From: Castor canadensis
Taxonomy: Eukaryota; Chordata; Mammalia; Rodentia; Castoridae
Reading direction: 5' to 3'
Assembly (NCBI RefSeq): GCF_047511655.1
Contig: NC_133401.1
Coordinates: 42,985,570 to 43,049,569 of the forward strand
Length of the DNA: 64,000 nt
Shown: positions 1-12,605 of the stretch, piece after piece
How the letters are laid out: the number at the start of each line of letters is the position of its first letter
How positions within the stretch are numbered: position 1 is the stretch's first letter
Program-made: the position numbers and the translations under genes
Notes under the pieces: model-generated
The model's input: only the letters and a program-made list of their open reading frames with translations
What the model was told of the DNA's origin: nothing
Databases searched by the model: none

Positions 1-429
1 ACAGCAGCTTTGTCACATGGCTTTGTTTTTTTGTCTTTTCCCCTGCTGCTATCCCCTGCAATGTATGCCACTGTTCAGTCACTTCTGTTAATGCAGATGT
101 GTGTCACAGAGAGGTAGATGTGAGCAGGTGTTACCTGCAAGAGGGGAAAAGGATGCTATTCAGAGCATTGTGATAAATGACTGCCCTCCAGTCTCAGGTA
201 GCAGAGGGTCCAACACTGCTCTGGGCCTTAGATGCCCCAGGCTGGTGGGGCAGGACCCTCTGCCTCAGTGGATGGTCTGGGCTGGTTCTGCAGCTGGCTC
301 TGGGACCTTGAGCTACAAAACAAGTTTCTGAGGGTAGCAGCCTCAGAGCTGGGACCTTATAGTGGAATTCTGTTTTGGGAAGGTAAACACAAGGGCAGGG
401 AAGGGGCACAGTGATGAAGAAAGTCAGAG

Positions 430-603
430 TCAGGCAGAGCTGGGTTTAAGTCCTGGCTCTGTCACTTGCCTGGGTGGCCTTGGGCAAGTTCCTTCAATTC
501 TCAAAGCTCCAGCCTTCGGTGAGGGTGAGGATGGTTCCTGCCTCTGTGGTGTTGTAGGCCCTTTAGCGGCACCTGGCACATGGAGGCAGCTAATAAGTGC
601 CAT
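430..603 (+). mobile_element. MIR SINE
   Basis: GAGCTGGGTTTAAGTCCTGG, CTCTGTCACTTGCCTGG, CTTGGGCAAGTTCCTTCAAT and CACCTGGCACATGGAGGCAG match the MIR core and 3' part. Confidence 0.8.
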
Positions 604-1639
604 CTGAAGCTATTGGCTCCTGGAATCCAAGGGGTTGGGCTCTGTTGGTTCTGGGATGAGTGACAGAAAGGCCCAGGTGAAACAGCCCAACAACTCAGAG
701 TCAGTACTGAGTGTGAGTTAATGTCTTGACCAGGCAATGGCCTTCGGCTCTAGGAGCTGGGCTGAGAGGCAGGGCCCTCACACAGCTTCCTCATGGACCC
801 TGCTGGTGAGTGAGGCTCTGCTCCACGCTCAGTGAGACTGGGCTACACTGAGCTGCCCATGTCCAGGTGCTCCTAGGAGGCTGGAGCCTGAGGTTTGTAC
901 CAGCACCTAAACATGAATTGTTGCCAGGGCCTTTCCTAATGAGGGCTATGGAGAAGCTTGGGTAGCTTGGGATGAGTATGAGGAGAGAGAGCAGGCATTC
1001 CAGGACCCCAGGGGGAATTAGGACCAAACCCACAAGTCTAGTATTTGGCAAAGGATAGGTATTTATCTTTGGGCTGCATTGTGCCTATGATTCTGGTTGT
1101 GTTGCAAGCTCAGCCAGGGAGGAGTATGTTTGAACACACAAAGAGCAAGAAGAGAACAGCAGGGAAACTGTCTGGGAGAGGAGTCCCGAGGTGCAGGTGG
1201 GGACAGGGACACCCTAAGCCCCCCAAGCAGTCTGTCTAAGTAGGATGCACTGTGCCTTCAGTGCAGACAGTAGGGCAGCTATGAGTACCTGGGAGTGAGG
1301 GGCTGAGGAAGGCCCGACCTGCCTTCTCAAGAAGGAGCCTCTTAGGTGCCAGCAGTCTCTCCCACCCACCGCTGCTTTCCAGAAGGTATGCCTCCTGCAT
1401 CACCCACACCACTGCTCTTTTGGGACATGGTACCACAAAATGAAAACAACAAATGCTTCCAATGAAAGTAGGAGATGAGTATGCGCTGTGTGGCAGGTCC
1501 TGTGACCAAATCTCATTATTTAAAACCAAACCAAGAAGTACCACCTCTCACCACATGGAGACCTGTGTCCACTGCTCTGCTTGGCCATCCTCCTGCTCAG
1601 AGTCCTCACCTCAATCCTACAGGAGGGGACCATGAACAC

Positions 1640-1765
1640 TGCCGTATCTTAGCCAGGAAACCTGCATCCCAGAAAGCTCAAATCTGCCCAAAGCCACAGT
1701 GAAATATCCACAGAAGCAGGAATCAAACCCTACCATGTGGCTTCTGAGGCCTGTTATCAGTCTGC
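1640..1765 (-). mobile_element. MIR SINE, antisense
   Basis: CAGAAAGCTCAAATCTGCCC, AAAGCCACAGTG and AGCAGGAATCAAACCCTACC match the reverse-complement MIR core. Decayed. Confidence 0.5.
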
Positions 1766-2284
1766 TGCTGGTGAGCGTGTGCCCTGTGTCTCTGGGGGAC
1801 TGTAGCATACAACACTGATGCCAGGGCTGCCCTTGCCACTACAAGTGAGATGCCAGAGCTGCTCTCTGGGCCACGTGTGTTTTTCACCTTGCTGTGAGTT
1901 TGCAGTACTAATTGCTGTGGCCTAGAGTCCACAGTTCAGTTTGTCAGCTTGGGGCTTCTACTGGTGGGGTGCTGAGGTAGGCTGGGTCCTGATCCCTACA
2001 AGAAGGGTGAGGGCCAGCCTGGCCATGGGCCCACCCAGTGGCTAGAGAGGGGCTCTGTGCTTCCTCTGCTAGCAGGTGCCCTCACAGTCCCCTTCATCCT
2101 GGGGCACAGGATGCTCCATCTGAGAGGAGTGGCACTGGCAGAGTGGGTACCTTGTAGAAAAGCTTTGTGTCATCTACTGGACTTCCTGCCTAGTGAGCAG
2201 AGCATGTGGGGTCCATTAACTGATGACAGTCATTTCGTTTTCTTGGGTAGTATGAGGAGCACTTATGCCTGCAGGGCCTATGAG

Positions 2285-2745
2285 GACACTGTTATAGGAA
2301 TCCAAACCCCAGAATCAATGCATATGTTCCCTTATATGGCCAAGGGATTTGGACAGATGTGGGGATTTTGAGATGGAGAGATTATTTTGGATTACCCATC
2401 TGGGACCAGCGTCATCCCAATGTGGGAGGCAGGACTGTTGGAATCAGAGATGTGAGAACAGAAGTGGGGGTGAAGGGGAGTTGATTGGAAGTTGCTACAT
2501 GCTAGCTTTGCAGAAGGAGAAAGGAACCCTAAACTGAAAAACAAGGATAGGCTTTAGACACTGGGAGAGACAAGTGGGCAGAGTCTTTCTGAGGCCTCTG
2601 GAAGGAACACAGCTCAACGGATGCCTTAGTTTTTAGAATGAGGCCCATTTTGGACTTCTGACCTCTAGAACTGTGAGATAATTTGAGTTATTTTAAGCCA
2701 CTAGTTTTGTGGTGGTTTGTCACAGCAGTGAGATACCAATAAAGA
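2285..2745 (+). mobile_element. ancient MLT/ERVL-MaLR-like LTR
   Basis: The segment carries familiar old LTR phrases in order: TATATGGCCAAGGGATTTGG, GATGGAGAGATTATTTTGGA, GGACTTCTGACCTCTAGAAC, TGTGAGATAATTTGAGTTAT and TTTTAAGCCACTAG. This matches an old mammalian LTR remnant. No retroviral gene is present. Assignment to subfamily is uncertain. Confidence 0.65.
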
Positions 2746-4349
2746 CCCCCAGACCCGAGGTCAGGTGCAATGTGATACCGAGCAGAGCTTTGCCTCCCTC
2801 CATTTCCATCATAGCAGGAAGGGCTCCAGGACACTGTTCCCAAACACAACCAGCAAGCATCCTTGCACTGTCTTCCCTCTCCCCTGTCAGCCGCCAGCAT
2901 CTCAGCACTCATTTCCTGCAGAGCTGTGTCCAAAGCAGATCAGGGATAGCGTGTTATAGGAGGCAATCTTTGCTTCAGTGACAGGTGAAAGCACCCCTTC
3001 TTTCCTTTGGAATCACAATTGTGAGCTTTGTGACAGTGATTTTTCAGTAATTGCTGCATTTCTGGCCCTATGGCTGTGCTCTGGAGAGCCAAGGATGCCC
3101 CAAAGGCTGAATGCCAGCCAAAAGATGAGTTCCAAGTGAGGCCAAGGATCCAGAAGTCACTCCACTTTCAGGCTGGTATAGAAAGCCAAAGCCGTGGGGA
3201 GGGTCTGTAAGCTTTGTCAGAAATGCCTTTTACCCTTGGTGTTCTCAGAGACTAAGTGTTAAACTAATACCTTTTGAGGGGAGAGGAGTGGGTTCAAAGA
3301 AGAGAACCTATGATTGGCAGCTGACTTTGTTGGAGGATCTATCAGACCACTGTGACAAGGGCTGGGAGATAGGGACAGTCAGCTCTGGTGTTTTGCTGTT
3401 CTTCAGTCCTCAGGAACCTTCCTCAAACAGCCCAGCCTTTGCTCAAGTTAAGCCCCCTCCCAGGACTATGTTGATCCTCACCTTTCCAGGCCTTTTAACA
3501 ACTTAAGGAAACAAATTCTTCATCCAGAGAAGAATTTAGCAGACAATTACCATAGGGTTTGGGTATTTCAGGGCTGCTATAAAGGAGGGTGAGGCAAAGA
3601 CCGAAAGGCAGGTGGACTGAGACAATGACGCCTGTCTCCCCATGTTGACAGGAAGTCTGGGGACTGGTTGCTGAGCAGGTTCCTCTGTCCCTTGGAGCTC
3701 CATTTTTCCACCTGCTACCCAGATGTTCTCCATCCATCCTTCCTTCTATTCCTGACTTGTGCAGTTGGTTGGCGTTGGGCTGGAACAGCATCCCAGTCTC
3801 TTTTTATGTTACTTTAACATGGAGGAGTTCTTGTTCCATCCACAAACATGGTAAAACTATTTCATGAGAGAGTCTCTAAAATTTTCTTAGAATAAATGAA
3901 TTTCATAAAAATGGTTAGCAGACAGTCCTCAGAATTTGCAAAGAGATACCAAGTTTCTAGAGATTTCCAGACCAGGATGTGGCAGAGAGATGCTAGTTTG
4001 GCATTGGGTGGGGGTGCTGGGCAGCTAGATTCCTGCTTTGGATACCTCCCTGCCCAGCCTTCTCCAAGTGCACAGCCAGTCAGAGAACCTCAGGTACCCT
4101 GGCCTTGCAGGATCCTTGAACAGCTAACTAGCCATGGAGCAAGGGTAGATTCAAAATGTGGCTGATGTACTAGACTGAATCCCCCAACCACTAAACACAT
4201 AATCTGCCTCTTCCTCCACCATCTCATCCCAAAAGAAGAAGCAATGCTAAGCCCTGATGCTGAAATTAAAGTCATTCCTTTTCTTGCTAAGTTTTTCTCA
4301 TTTATTTAAAGGCCTGACTTTCTCTCAAGCCCAGAGTATTTTGCACCAT

Positions 4350-4505
4350 TACCCTTAAGATTGTGTGTGGGCTTTGGAGTCTGACAGAATTAAGACCTGT
4401 GCTCATTTCTGTCTCTTTCTCCCCTGTGTGACCTTGGCTAAGTCATTTCACCTTCTATACCTCAATTCCATCCTTCTCAAAAACGAGACAACAGTATCTT
4501 CCCAT
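4350..4505 (+). mobile_element. MIR SINE
   Basis: GGGCTTTGGAGTCTGACAGA, CTGTGTGACCTTGGCTAAGT and CATTTCACCTTCTATACCTC show the MIR core. It ends where the MaLR-like LTR begins, suggesting interruption by that LTR. Confidence 0.75.
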
Positions 4506-4512
4506 GTTACTC

Positions 4513-4860
4513 AGCTTCCCATTACTGTACCACATACCTGAGATAATCAATTTATAAAGAGAAAAGGGTTATTTTGGCTCACAGTTTTGGAGGTTTCAGT
4601 CCATGACTAGCCAGCCCCATTGCTTTTGGGCCTGTGGAGAGGCAGCACATCACACATCATGATGGAACAAAACCACTCACCTTGTGGGGACTGGGAAACA
4701 AAAGAAAGAGACCAGATCTCACACTCCTCTTTGAGGACACACCCTCAATGACCTAAGGACCTCTCAGTAGGCCCCACTTCTTCCATCCTCTTCCAATATC
4801 ACCACACTGGCAGCCAAGCGCCTAAGACATGGGCCTTTGGGGACACTCAAGATCTAAACA
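4513..4860 (-). mobile_element. ancient MaLR-like LTR, antisense
   Basis: The plus strand reads ACCTGAGATAATCAATTTAT ... GGCTCACAGTTTTGGAGG ... CATGATGGAACAAAACC ... AGACCAGATCTCACAC ... TCAGTAGGCCCCACTTCTTC, the reverse-complement layout of MaLR-class LTRs. It appears inserted in or beside an MIR (4350-4500). No coding region is associated. Confidence 0.6.
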
Positions 4861-4954
4861 TGTCCTTACACAGTTGTTAGAGCTCCAAGATTCCATTTAT
4901 AAAGTACCATACCATGTCCTTGAGTCTTCCATCTATTTCACAGTGTTGTATGTG

Positions 4955-5095
4955 TCTCTGGGTAATTTTTGTTCTTATTTTATAGTTGAGTTATAGACTC
5001 AGAGAAGCCAAGTAGCTCCCCTAAGATCCCAGAAAGGGGCAGAGCCAGGACCCAAATCCAGAACTGACCCTAAAATCTGCACTCTTACCCACTGA
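4955..5095 (-). mobile_element. MIR SINE, antisense
   Basis: ATTTTATAGTTGAGTTATAG, CTCAGAGAAGCCAAGTAGCT, GGGGCAGAGCCAGGACCCAA and TCTGCACTCTTACCCA match reverse-complement MIR. Confidence 0.75.
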
Positions 5096-6481
5096 GTGAT
5101 GCCTATCTGTGGCCTAAGGCTCATCACTCATGTGTGTCTTGCACGTAAGAGCTGCCCAGAGAGCGGTGCACCAATGTCTGCAAACCCAACCACCAGTAGT
5201 GTGTTGGGTTTCAGGCATAAGATCCTGATTCCCTTGACCTTGATGGGCTGCCAGGCAGGCAGGTGGCATCTTGGAGATGATTGCAGGGCAATCAGGCAAG
5301 GGAATGTCCTCTGCAGTGCCCTGAGCAGTCTCCCCATTCCCGGTGGGCAGCATGCAGGCATCTCTGGAGGTACAGTCAGGACCCCAGGGGGAGCAGGCAT
5401 AGGGTTGCTTAGATTTAAAGGGTAAATTCAAAGCAAAAAGGAAGCTCTCTTTAAATTGAAGGGCAGCATGAGCGTTGGGGCCAAAGGAGGATGGTGGAGA
5501 ATTCCTAGTAAAACTTTACAGCTTCCGTGTTTCCCCTCCTCTCCATCTTCCCTTGAAAGCCATGCATCTGGGGGGCCGTCTCGGCTGAGTGAGGGCAGGA
5601 GCCACCCATTAGCCCAATTGGGGTGGGGGCTTCTGGCTTCATTAGTACCCACCCTCAGCCCTGGTGGACACAAGCTTGCAACATGGGGACCATGCTCCAG
5701 GCCACGGCAAGGATGAGCTGCCAGGAGCAGCCTGCCAGAGCGGATGGCACTTACTGCTCCCTGGCCCTTCTGGACCCAAGTGGCCAGAGGAAGCTCAGCT
5801 GTTGTCCCTTTTTATGTGTATTGACTTAGGAGAGCGCAAACATGTTAAAAGTTCACTTTCTCCTTTATAGGAGTCTATAAAAAGGCTCTTAAACTGGAGC
5901 CCTAGGGCTTCAGCAAGACAAATGCAGGATGAGGCCTTGGTGAGGTACAGTTGGTCTCCCTCTGCCTTCTGCACAGAGCTGTGAGCCTGTTCAGCCTTAT
6001 CTTGGCCACTCCACTGCAGTGAGCCCATGCCAGTGGGCACAGGGGGCTGGATGCAAGGCTGTCCTGAGGCTGGCAGGCTGTTTCTGGTGAGTTCCTGGGC
6101 CCTCTGGGATGTGTAAGTTAGAGTCCCTTGGCCAGGACTATTTCTTCAGAGCTGTGGTGGGGCTGCAGTCTACAGCTAAACAAGCCAGTGTCTGCAAGAG
6201 AGGAAATGTCCTCAAGCCAGGGTGAGCTCAGCAATAACTGTGCCTGGTGACTTGGGTCTCAGGTGGCTTTTAGGAAGGATAGCAAGGGTAGGGGGGCTTG
6301 AGATTGAGAGAAGGATACACTATGGTACCTGTCTGTGGAAACCACTCCTTTAAAGGATGGCTGGGTGAGTTGGTGACAGAGCTCATGGGCAAATCCCAGG
6401 GGCAGTGTGGGGGCTTGGAAAACTGCCTGGATACCTCCAGCCTGTTTCCCCAGTCAGAATGGGGGATGGTTCTTGTTCTGC

Positions 6482-6561
6482 CTGCCAGCAGAACAAGATG
6501 TCTTGAGATTGTCTCAAGACAATCTTCTGCCAGCAGAACAAGATGTCTTGAGATTGTCTCA
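6482..6561. repeat. 45-bp tandem duplication with nested inverted repeats
   Basis: A 35-base segment starting CTGCCAGCAGAACAAGATGT recurs exactly at 6527. Each copy includes TGTCTTGAGATTGTCTC; in the first copy this continues AAGACA, giving an inverted repeat (TGTCTTGAG / CTCAAGACA). CTTGTTCTG at about 6472 also pairs with CAGAACAAG. Small hairpin-capable local duplication. Confidence 0.9.
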
Positions 6562-7665
6562 GGGAGATGGTGGGAGAGAAGGCCTTGGGGGTGCTGGGAT
6601 GAGTGTTTCGTGTCCCAGAAGGAAGGTCTGTAGGTCCTAACCTGCACGGCTGCCAGGTGACCTGGCACTGAAGCCAGTGCCTAACACTCACTTGTTCAAC
6701 AAATAAGTTAACCAAATAAGGTGGATGGTGAATGAAGGTGCTAGGCTCATCTGAGAGCCTGGTCACAGTTACCCTGTCCTGCTTCTTGTGCCAGGGTGTG
6801 TGCCGCAGTCCTGGCTTTGAGCAGGAGCCACTCCTGATCTCAGACACCTGCACTGGGCATTTACCTGACACCTGCTATTCCTTGCAGTTGTGCTGACCGA
6901 GCCCCCTGCAAGAGGTTGTGGTCTTAAAGGGATCTGCAGCACAGTGGAGCCTTCATCCATCATCACCACCATGGGAAGAGATGTCCTGGGCAGCCTGGAG
7001 AGGGAGCAGTGAGCAGGTCCCTCCGGGATCTGGGTATGTCTGGTGGGAACAGGGCAGCACCATTAGAGTGGCTCCTCACAGGTCTAAGGCGTGAAATTCC
7101 CCTCTAAAGACTTAGGGATCCTCACCCAGGTTCAGACAAGCCTGAGGGGTTCCTAGAGAAGGTGGTGTTCAAAGTTGAGTAACAGGCAGGAAGGGAAGCA
7201 CAGACATTCTTTGGAAAGGACAGTCACCCCTCTATACAGAAGGGCAAATCCATTCAGAACAGAGAAAGGTTGGGCAGGTCTGCACTTGACAGAAGTAGTC
7301 TCTGTAGCCAGAGTTGGCTTTGCCAGGCCACCTGGCTGCGTTCCCTGTCTGTCTGGGTGTGCACAATGCAGAAATGTCACTTCTCCCAGGAAAGTATTTT
7401 GGTGGTAAACAGCAGCCAGCACTGTGCTGGAACATAGAAATGTTCGTTACATGGATGTTACTGTTTCCACTGCCATGATTCTCACTGTCATTGTCACTGT
7501 TAGTCGCATAGAAGTGTTTGCTCTTGGGAGTCCCCTGACTGTGATTTTTGCTCCATCTACTGAGTCAAATGGTACAGAAAGCTCAGGATGTCACTGAAGG
7601 GACCTGTGGACTTGGTGTTCTAGCACAGAGTTACTCAGTGCAATTTTATGCTGTGAAAAATTTTT

Positions 7666-7817
7666 AGCACTGTCCAACCTGGTAGCTGCTGGCCGTGTGC
7701 AGCTACCACCTACCTGAAGTGTGGTTAGTGTAATTGAGGAACTGAATTCGTAACTTCATTTAATTTTAATTCATTTAAATTTAGACACATGTATGGCTGC
7801 TGTACTGGACAGTACAG
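7666..7817 (-). mobile_element. MER5-like hAT DNA transposon (nonautonomous)
   Basis: The copy begins CACTGTCCAACCTGGTAGCT and ends GCTGTACTGGACAGTACAG, so its ends form inverted repeats (CTGTCCA / TGGACAG). The internal text TGAAGTGTGGTTAGTGTAAT ... TTAATTTTAATTCATTTAAA matches the MER5/Charlie pattern. It is a short nonautonomous fossil. Confidence 0.75.
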
Positions 7818-8730
7818 TGGCAGAATGTATCTTCCAAACTGGACATTGCCTGGCTCCTCTCTGAGGGGCTTCCATGTGGAGGGGGCTTCTGATGTCGCCA
7901 ACTATCCCAGCCACACCCCAGTGAAGGTGGGTCCTAGTGGCATATGGGTTTGATAGTCACATGGGTGAGAATAGTGACTGCTCCCAAACCCTGGGCAAAC
8001 CCTGGCTGTAGCCAGAGTTTGGGTTTTAGCCATGGCAGGTACATAGCTTCCAACCTATGTAGGAATAAAAGTAATTCCCACTTATTAGGCATTTATGACC
8101 TGTACTGTACTGCCAGCTCTACTACAGAAAGAGAAAAGCATGCCCCACAGAAGTGAGGTTGTCATGGGGCAAGATCACATGGCAGTGGCCTGTGTCTTCA
8201 TGCCTCTACCAGATCCTCAGACCACAGAATGAAGGAGCAGCCGGGCACAGAGGCTCAAGGTCACAGGCTGCAGAGCAGTGCTTTCCTTACCTGGGGCTCG
8301 TCCTTGTCTGTCCACCTCTCAGCCCCCCAGTGATGAGAGACCTGTCCTTCTGTCCTTTCATTTGTTGATGGCAGTGTTCCTGACTTGGGGTGGCCAGGGC
8401 AGCAAGTAACTTCTTGCTTTATAGCCATGGGAATGGTGACTTCAAAGGGTTGAGCCACCTGCCCAGGAGCCCACAGGGAGTTAGCTCTAGTTCCCGGGAG
8501 GCAGGCCAGACTCCGGGGCTTTCCTCCTCTGAGCCCAGTTCTCTTCCACCCACACCCTCCCTGCCTTGTTTCAACTTCCTATGCCACTCGCTGAGTGCAC
8601 AGGCCACACCCGTGGGCACATCCCATGAAATGGCTTCAAGAAGCTGCAAGGCCCAGAGTGGGGTGGTCCTGCTTGGTGGGGTGGGGGGCTGACAGACCTT
8701 AATAGGCACATTGTCCCTGTGCTGTGAGAG

Positions 8731-9000
8731 CACCGCCCGGCCACTTCCTCACACGCCACACGCTGGATGAGCTCATGTCTGAGGCTGCGGGCGGTGCGGG
8801 AGAGCTGGGCCTGGCTGCAGGGAGGCCCAGCAGCCGGCGAAGCCAGTGAGGGCCGGGGCTGGCGGAGTCCTGAAGCGGAACGTTGTAATGAGCGACGCCA
8901 GCTGGATTTATGGGACTGCGCACGTGGGTCTGGCCTTCCTGCGAGGGCCTCCACATGGGAACAAAAACAAGTCCTGGCCCGAGACGGCGCGACTGGGTCT
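8731..9000. promoter_or_regulatory. CpG-dense patch, candidate enhancer or noncoding promoter
   Basis: By hand count about 22 CpGs occur in 270 bp, in a region where CpG is otherwise rare. The patch also has an E-box (CAGCTG), a TTTATGG HOX-like motif, a CACGTG-like CGCACGTGG and, just after it, TAATTA near 9015. Such a non-decayed CpG cluster away from a known promoter suggests an unmethylated regulatory element or noncoding-RNA promoter. A chance GC-rich stretch is possible. Confidence 0.4.
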
Positions 9001-9127
9001 TAACAAGAGCCCACTAATTACTGGAAGTCCCCAACCAGGATCCCAACCTGAGAAGGAGCCAAGCTTAGGGCCAGTTCCTGTGTCCATCTGGGCTTTGGGG
9101 GAGTCCTGGGTCTCTACCCAGGAGGCT

Positions 9128-9235
9128 GCAGGCATGCAGACCTGGCTCCTTCTCTCACTCGCTCTGTGGCCTTGGACAAGACACTAAGCTGAAACTCTCC
9201 TTTCCTCATCTGTAAAATGGGATCGTATACTTTTT
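9128..9235 (+). mobile_element. MIR SINE
   Basis: CTCTGTGGCCTTGGACAAGA and CCTTTCCTCATCTGTAAAAT with GGGAT are the MIR core. Confidence 0.75.
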
Positions 9236-9281
9236 GAGGTCAATGGCAGGCAGAGTGCCAAGAGGAACAAGAGAGCTGACT

Positions 9282-9460
9282 TCAGAGTTAGTCATTCCTT
9301 GCTTTGAACCCTGGTTTGGCCCCCCCTGTTGTGTGTGGTCTGGGCAAGTCACATCACCTCTCTGATCCAAATTCTTACCTAAAAAGCAGGGATGTAAGGT
9401 TCACTTTACACAGTTGTTAGCAGGAGCTGACACAGCATATGCAGCTCCCTGGGCTCTCAG
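9282..9460 (+). mobile_element. MIR SINE
   Basis: GCTTTGAACCCTGGTTTGGC, GTCTGGGCAAGTCACATCAC and the following text match MIR. It lies in tandem with the MIR at 9128. Confidence 0.7.
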
Positions 9461-12400
9461 TGCACGGTCACTATGGTCCCCACCTCCTCCCTGAATAGAG
9501 GAGGCAGCTGCTTTGAATCTTACATTGGGTCTCAAAGGCCCTGCTGCCACTAATTCTGGTTGGTTCTGTGAGGGTCTGGGCAGAAGGAGGGACTCACCTC
9601 TTGTCAGGCTCTTGGAGTCCTAGCAGGGTCACCATGCCATGCTGTCAATCACTGGCCCCTCTTTTCTGGTGCCAGCTGTGAGTGGAGCTGGCAGCAGGAC
9701 TGGGTCCACCTGTTGTAGGGTAGTCTGTGAGAAGGAGCTTCCTGACACAAGTCTGTGTACAGGGCCACCAGGAACTGCAAGTGTCCACCAAGGACATTTA
9801 TAGGTCCACTGGCCTATAAAATGTGTGTATGCAAGCTCACTAGCATCGTGTGCTCATAGGACGTCTGAGGTCCAGCATGACGGCTTTGCCCCGACTGTCA
9901 TGCCAGCATCACTTCTGCAGGGCTGGAGTGTCGGAATTGTGTTTGGGGGTGGGAGGGCATGAAGGAGACCGCACTCCCCCCAGTCTGCCCTTGACTTTCT
10001 CTGAGTGAAGTCCTCTGGACTTTGAGTTCAGGCAGCCCCTCCCCCCACCCTCCGCACACCCAGGCTCTCTGGGTATGGTACCAAGGTTGTTCCTGTACAC
10101 AGATCCTGGTCCCTTTATTCTGTGTCCCCAGATCACTGGGGGAACGTGTGCATGTACAGCATTCAGTGTCTGATGGGGGAAACAGCCATAAGCACAGACA
10201 GCTGTCCCACAGGCGTGGAAATGTGGCTGGTGTGTGTTCAGGGCATACCAAGGGTGAGCATCTTCTAGACAGTGAATCAGGGAAGCCTTCCTAGAGGAGG
10301 CAGAGGGGATGGCTAAGAGTGGAGACCCACAGGATTAGGCAGGACTACAACTAAGCAGAGGCAGTAGCGTGGCTTGGGAGGAATGAGTATATGCAAAGGG
10401 CTGAATGCAGACAGGTTGTCCTCTGGGGTCAGGGCAGGTACAGGGCAGCAGGGGTGAGGCTGCAGAGGGTGAGTGGCCTTTTTGTTTCTTAGGCCTCTGG
10501 AGGCTTAAAAGGCAGCTTGTCAACTTCCATGGGCCTCAGCTTGCTCACCTATAAAGTGGAGACATGAGACCATTATCTCAGGGCACCATCAGGATTACAC
10601 CAACAGTATGCACATGTGTGTTCTGTAAAGGGCAGAGTAGCGTGTGTTGGTTTTGGGGGTGCTGCCCTTTGAGAAGCCTAGGGATGGCTGGGGACACCCA
10701 GAAGTTGACACAGGAGTTGAGAAAAGAGATGTCCCTTGGGAAGAGATATCCCTTGGGCGTGCCCCCAGTGGAACTCATTGGATCTGCCCATCACTATATT
10801 CAGGAGGGCTCTCAGTGACTGAGGACACTCATGTCACAAGCATCCTAAGCTCTAGGTTCCTTACAATCAGCCCCACACTTGCCCTGGTGGCGATTCCCTC
10901 TAATGGATGTGGCCACAAGGCCTGTGCACCTTCTCCCAGGATTCAGAGGTCCTTGAGGTGGGACCCTATGACCAGGAACTCCAAGGGACCTCATGAGGAG
11001 CTGCTGGGCTTCAATTATGCACCAGGCCCTGGCTTGTACCATTTGACTGACAGCTCATTACCTTGCTGCCATTTTGGGGCAGTGGAATTTAATCTCCCAG
11101 ATGGGAAGTAAATCAATTTGCCCATCTGCCACAGCTGAGCCTACTTGAACTCAACTCTAATTTATTCTCTTCGGCTTGGGAAGCCTTGTCATTTCAAGGT
11201 ACAGCAATATCAGGTTTCTTAAGCAGCCTAGCCCAGGACGGCACAAGCAGATGTGCTAGAGGGTCATGCCCGGGGCCAGGCCTATGTGGACCATGGTGGT
11301 CAGCAGAGTATATACCATCAGCCTGTGTGAGGGAGCTAGGATTCCTGCCTTGCAGGCCAAGCTCATGAATGAAAAGGTTGTATGTGAGGATGGAGGTGTG
11401 TGACATCGGATGGTGTCAGGATCAAAGTCCCTCATCCAGAAGAAACTCCTTCCAGCAAGGCAACTTTGACCCCCTGCTTCTGTGAATTTGAGGCTGCATT
11501 CCTCTGGGCTGTGATCAGCACTGTGGTTTCAGGACTCTGCACATAATATTTGGAGGGTGTCATTTGAAATGCTTTTTTGCCCTCCCAAAAATGCAGTTGT
11601 AAACCTGAATGCAAGCTGGTGACTTTCAACCTGTAACATTGGGGCAGCTCTTCTCTGCCTAGCAGGGCAATCAGAGGTCTTCTTGACCAGGTACATGGGA
11701 CCCACTGCATGTGTGCTGGAGTACCTGCACGCTGACATCCTGTGTGTTGCAGGTCATTGTGGTGCATGACTGTGTTCTGGGCCCCAGCAGGCTCTGGCAG
11801 GAATCCAGGCCACCCTGTTTTAAATTCTACAGGATGCTGTTGGCAGGAGATCTATAGACAGTTCTGACCATTTCCCAAGGGGAAATGGTCCTAGGAGAGC
11901 CTCTGGAGAAATTTCAGCTATGTTTTGTGGGTCTCAGCATCCTGGGTGCCTTCTGTTCAAGTTTGAAGGATGTTTATTTGCATTCCCCTCAATTCTGCCC
12001 TCTACCAACAGAGTGTTGCGGTTTCCTTATGTGAACACGTGTGCATGTGTGTGTGCACACGGCACAAGACAGGGTTGTCAGGGTGGGATGGAGGAGGAGG
12101 AGGCGGAGGTAGGTAGCCTCGGAGGGAGGGAGGCAGTGTTTCTAAGACACTCATTCCCTGAGTTTGACAAAGCAGCCTGGGGTGGGTTGCTTTCCAGGGG
12201 TCAGGAAGAGGCCAATCTATTTACACACCTTTGCCAGGAGTGTGGAGGGCGGTGAGGAGCTGGGGATTAATGAGCAGTGTTATTGCCTCGCCTGTCAGGA
12301 GGACCATGTGATATTATTTTGATATGGGGAGGGGGACCAGAAGCAAACACAACAGGCTAGGTTATAAATGGAAAGCCCGAGAAAAGGTGGCCTCACCCTT

Positions 12401-12479
12401 GGCCATTGAGCGTTTCCCTTTCTTCTCAGTGGGGAGTGGGCCCCAGGACACCCCCAGCCCCCTGCAACACCCTAGCACC

Positions 12480-12605
12480 TTCAGGCTGATCACTCCCTCC
12501 AAGGCGGCACCAAGGCCAGCTCCCAAGATAACGTTGACTGGTGGCGCCGGCAGTGAAAATTAAACATCACGGTTGCTAATGAATAAATCAGCCAAACCAC
12601 CCCCC
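12480..12605. promoter_or_regulatory. candidate conserved noncoding element with homeodomain-type motifs
   Basis: Repeat-free segment with CGs and AT-rich homeodomain cores close together (AAAATTAAACATCACGG, GCTAATGAATAAATC). The upstream stretch at 12255-12325 shows GATTAATGAG and GATATTATTTTGATATG. The look is that of a vertebrate conserved noncoding element. Function is inferred only. Confidence 0.3.

Noticed and set aside
6383..6871. 162-codon open frame on the minus strand
   Set aside because: Spans the tandem hairpin duplication, so the protein repeats (RQSQDILFCW) merely reflect DNA duplication; no family resemblance.
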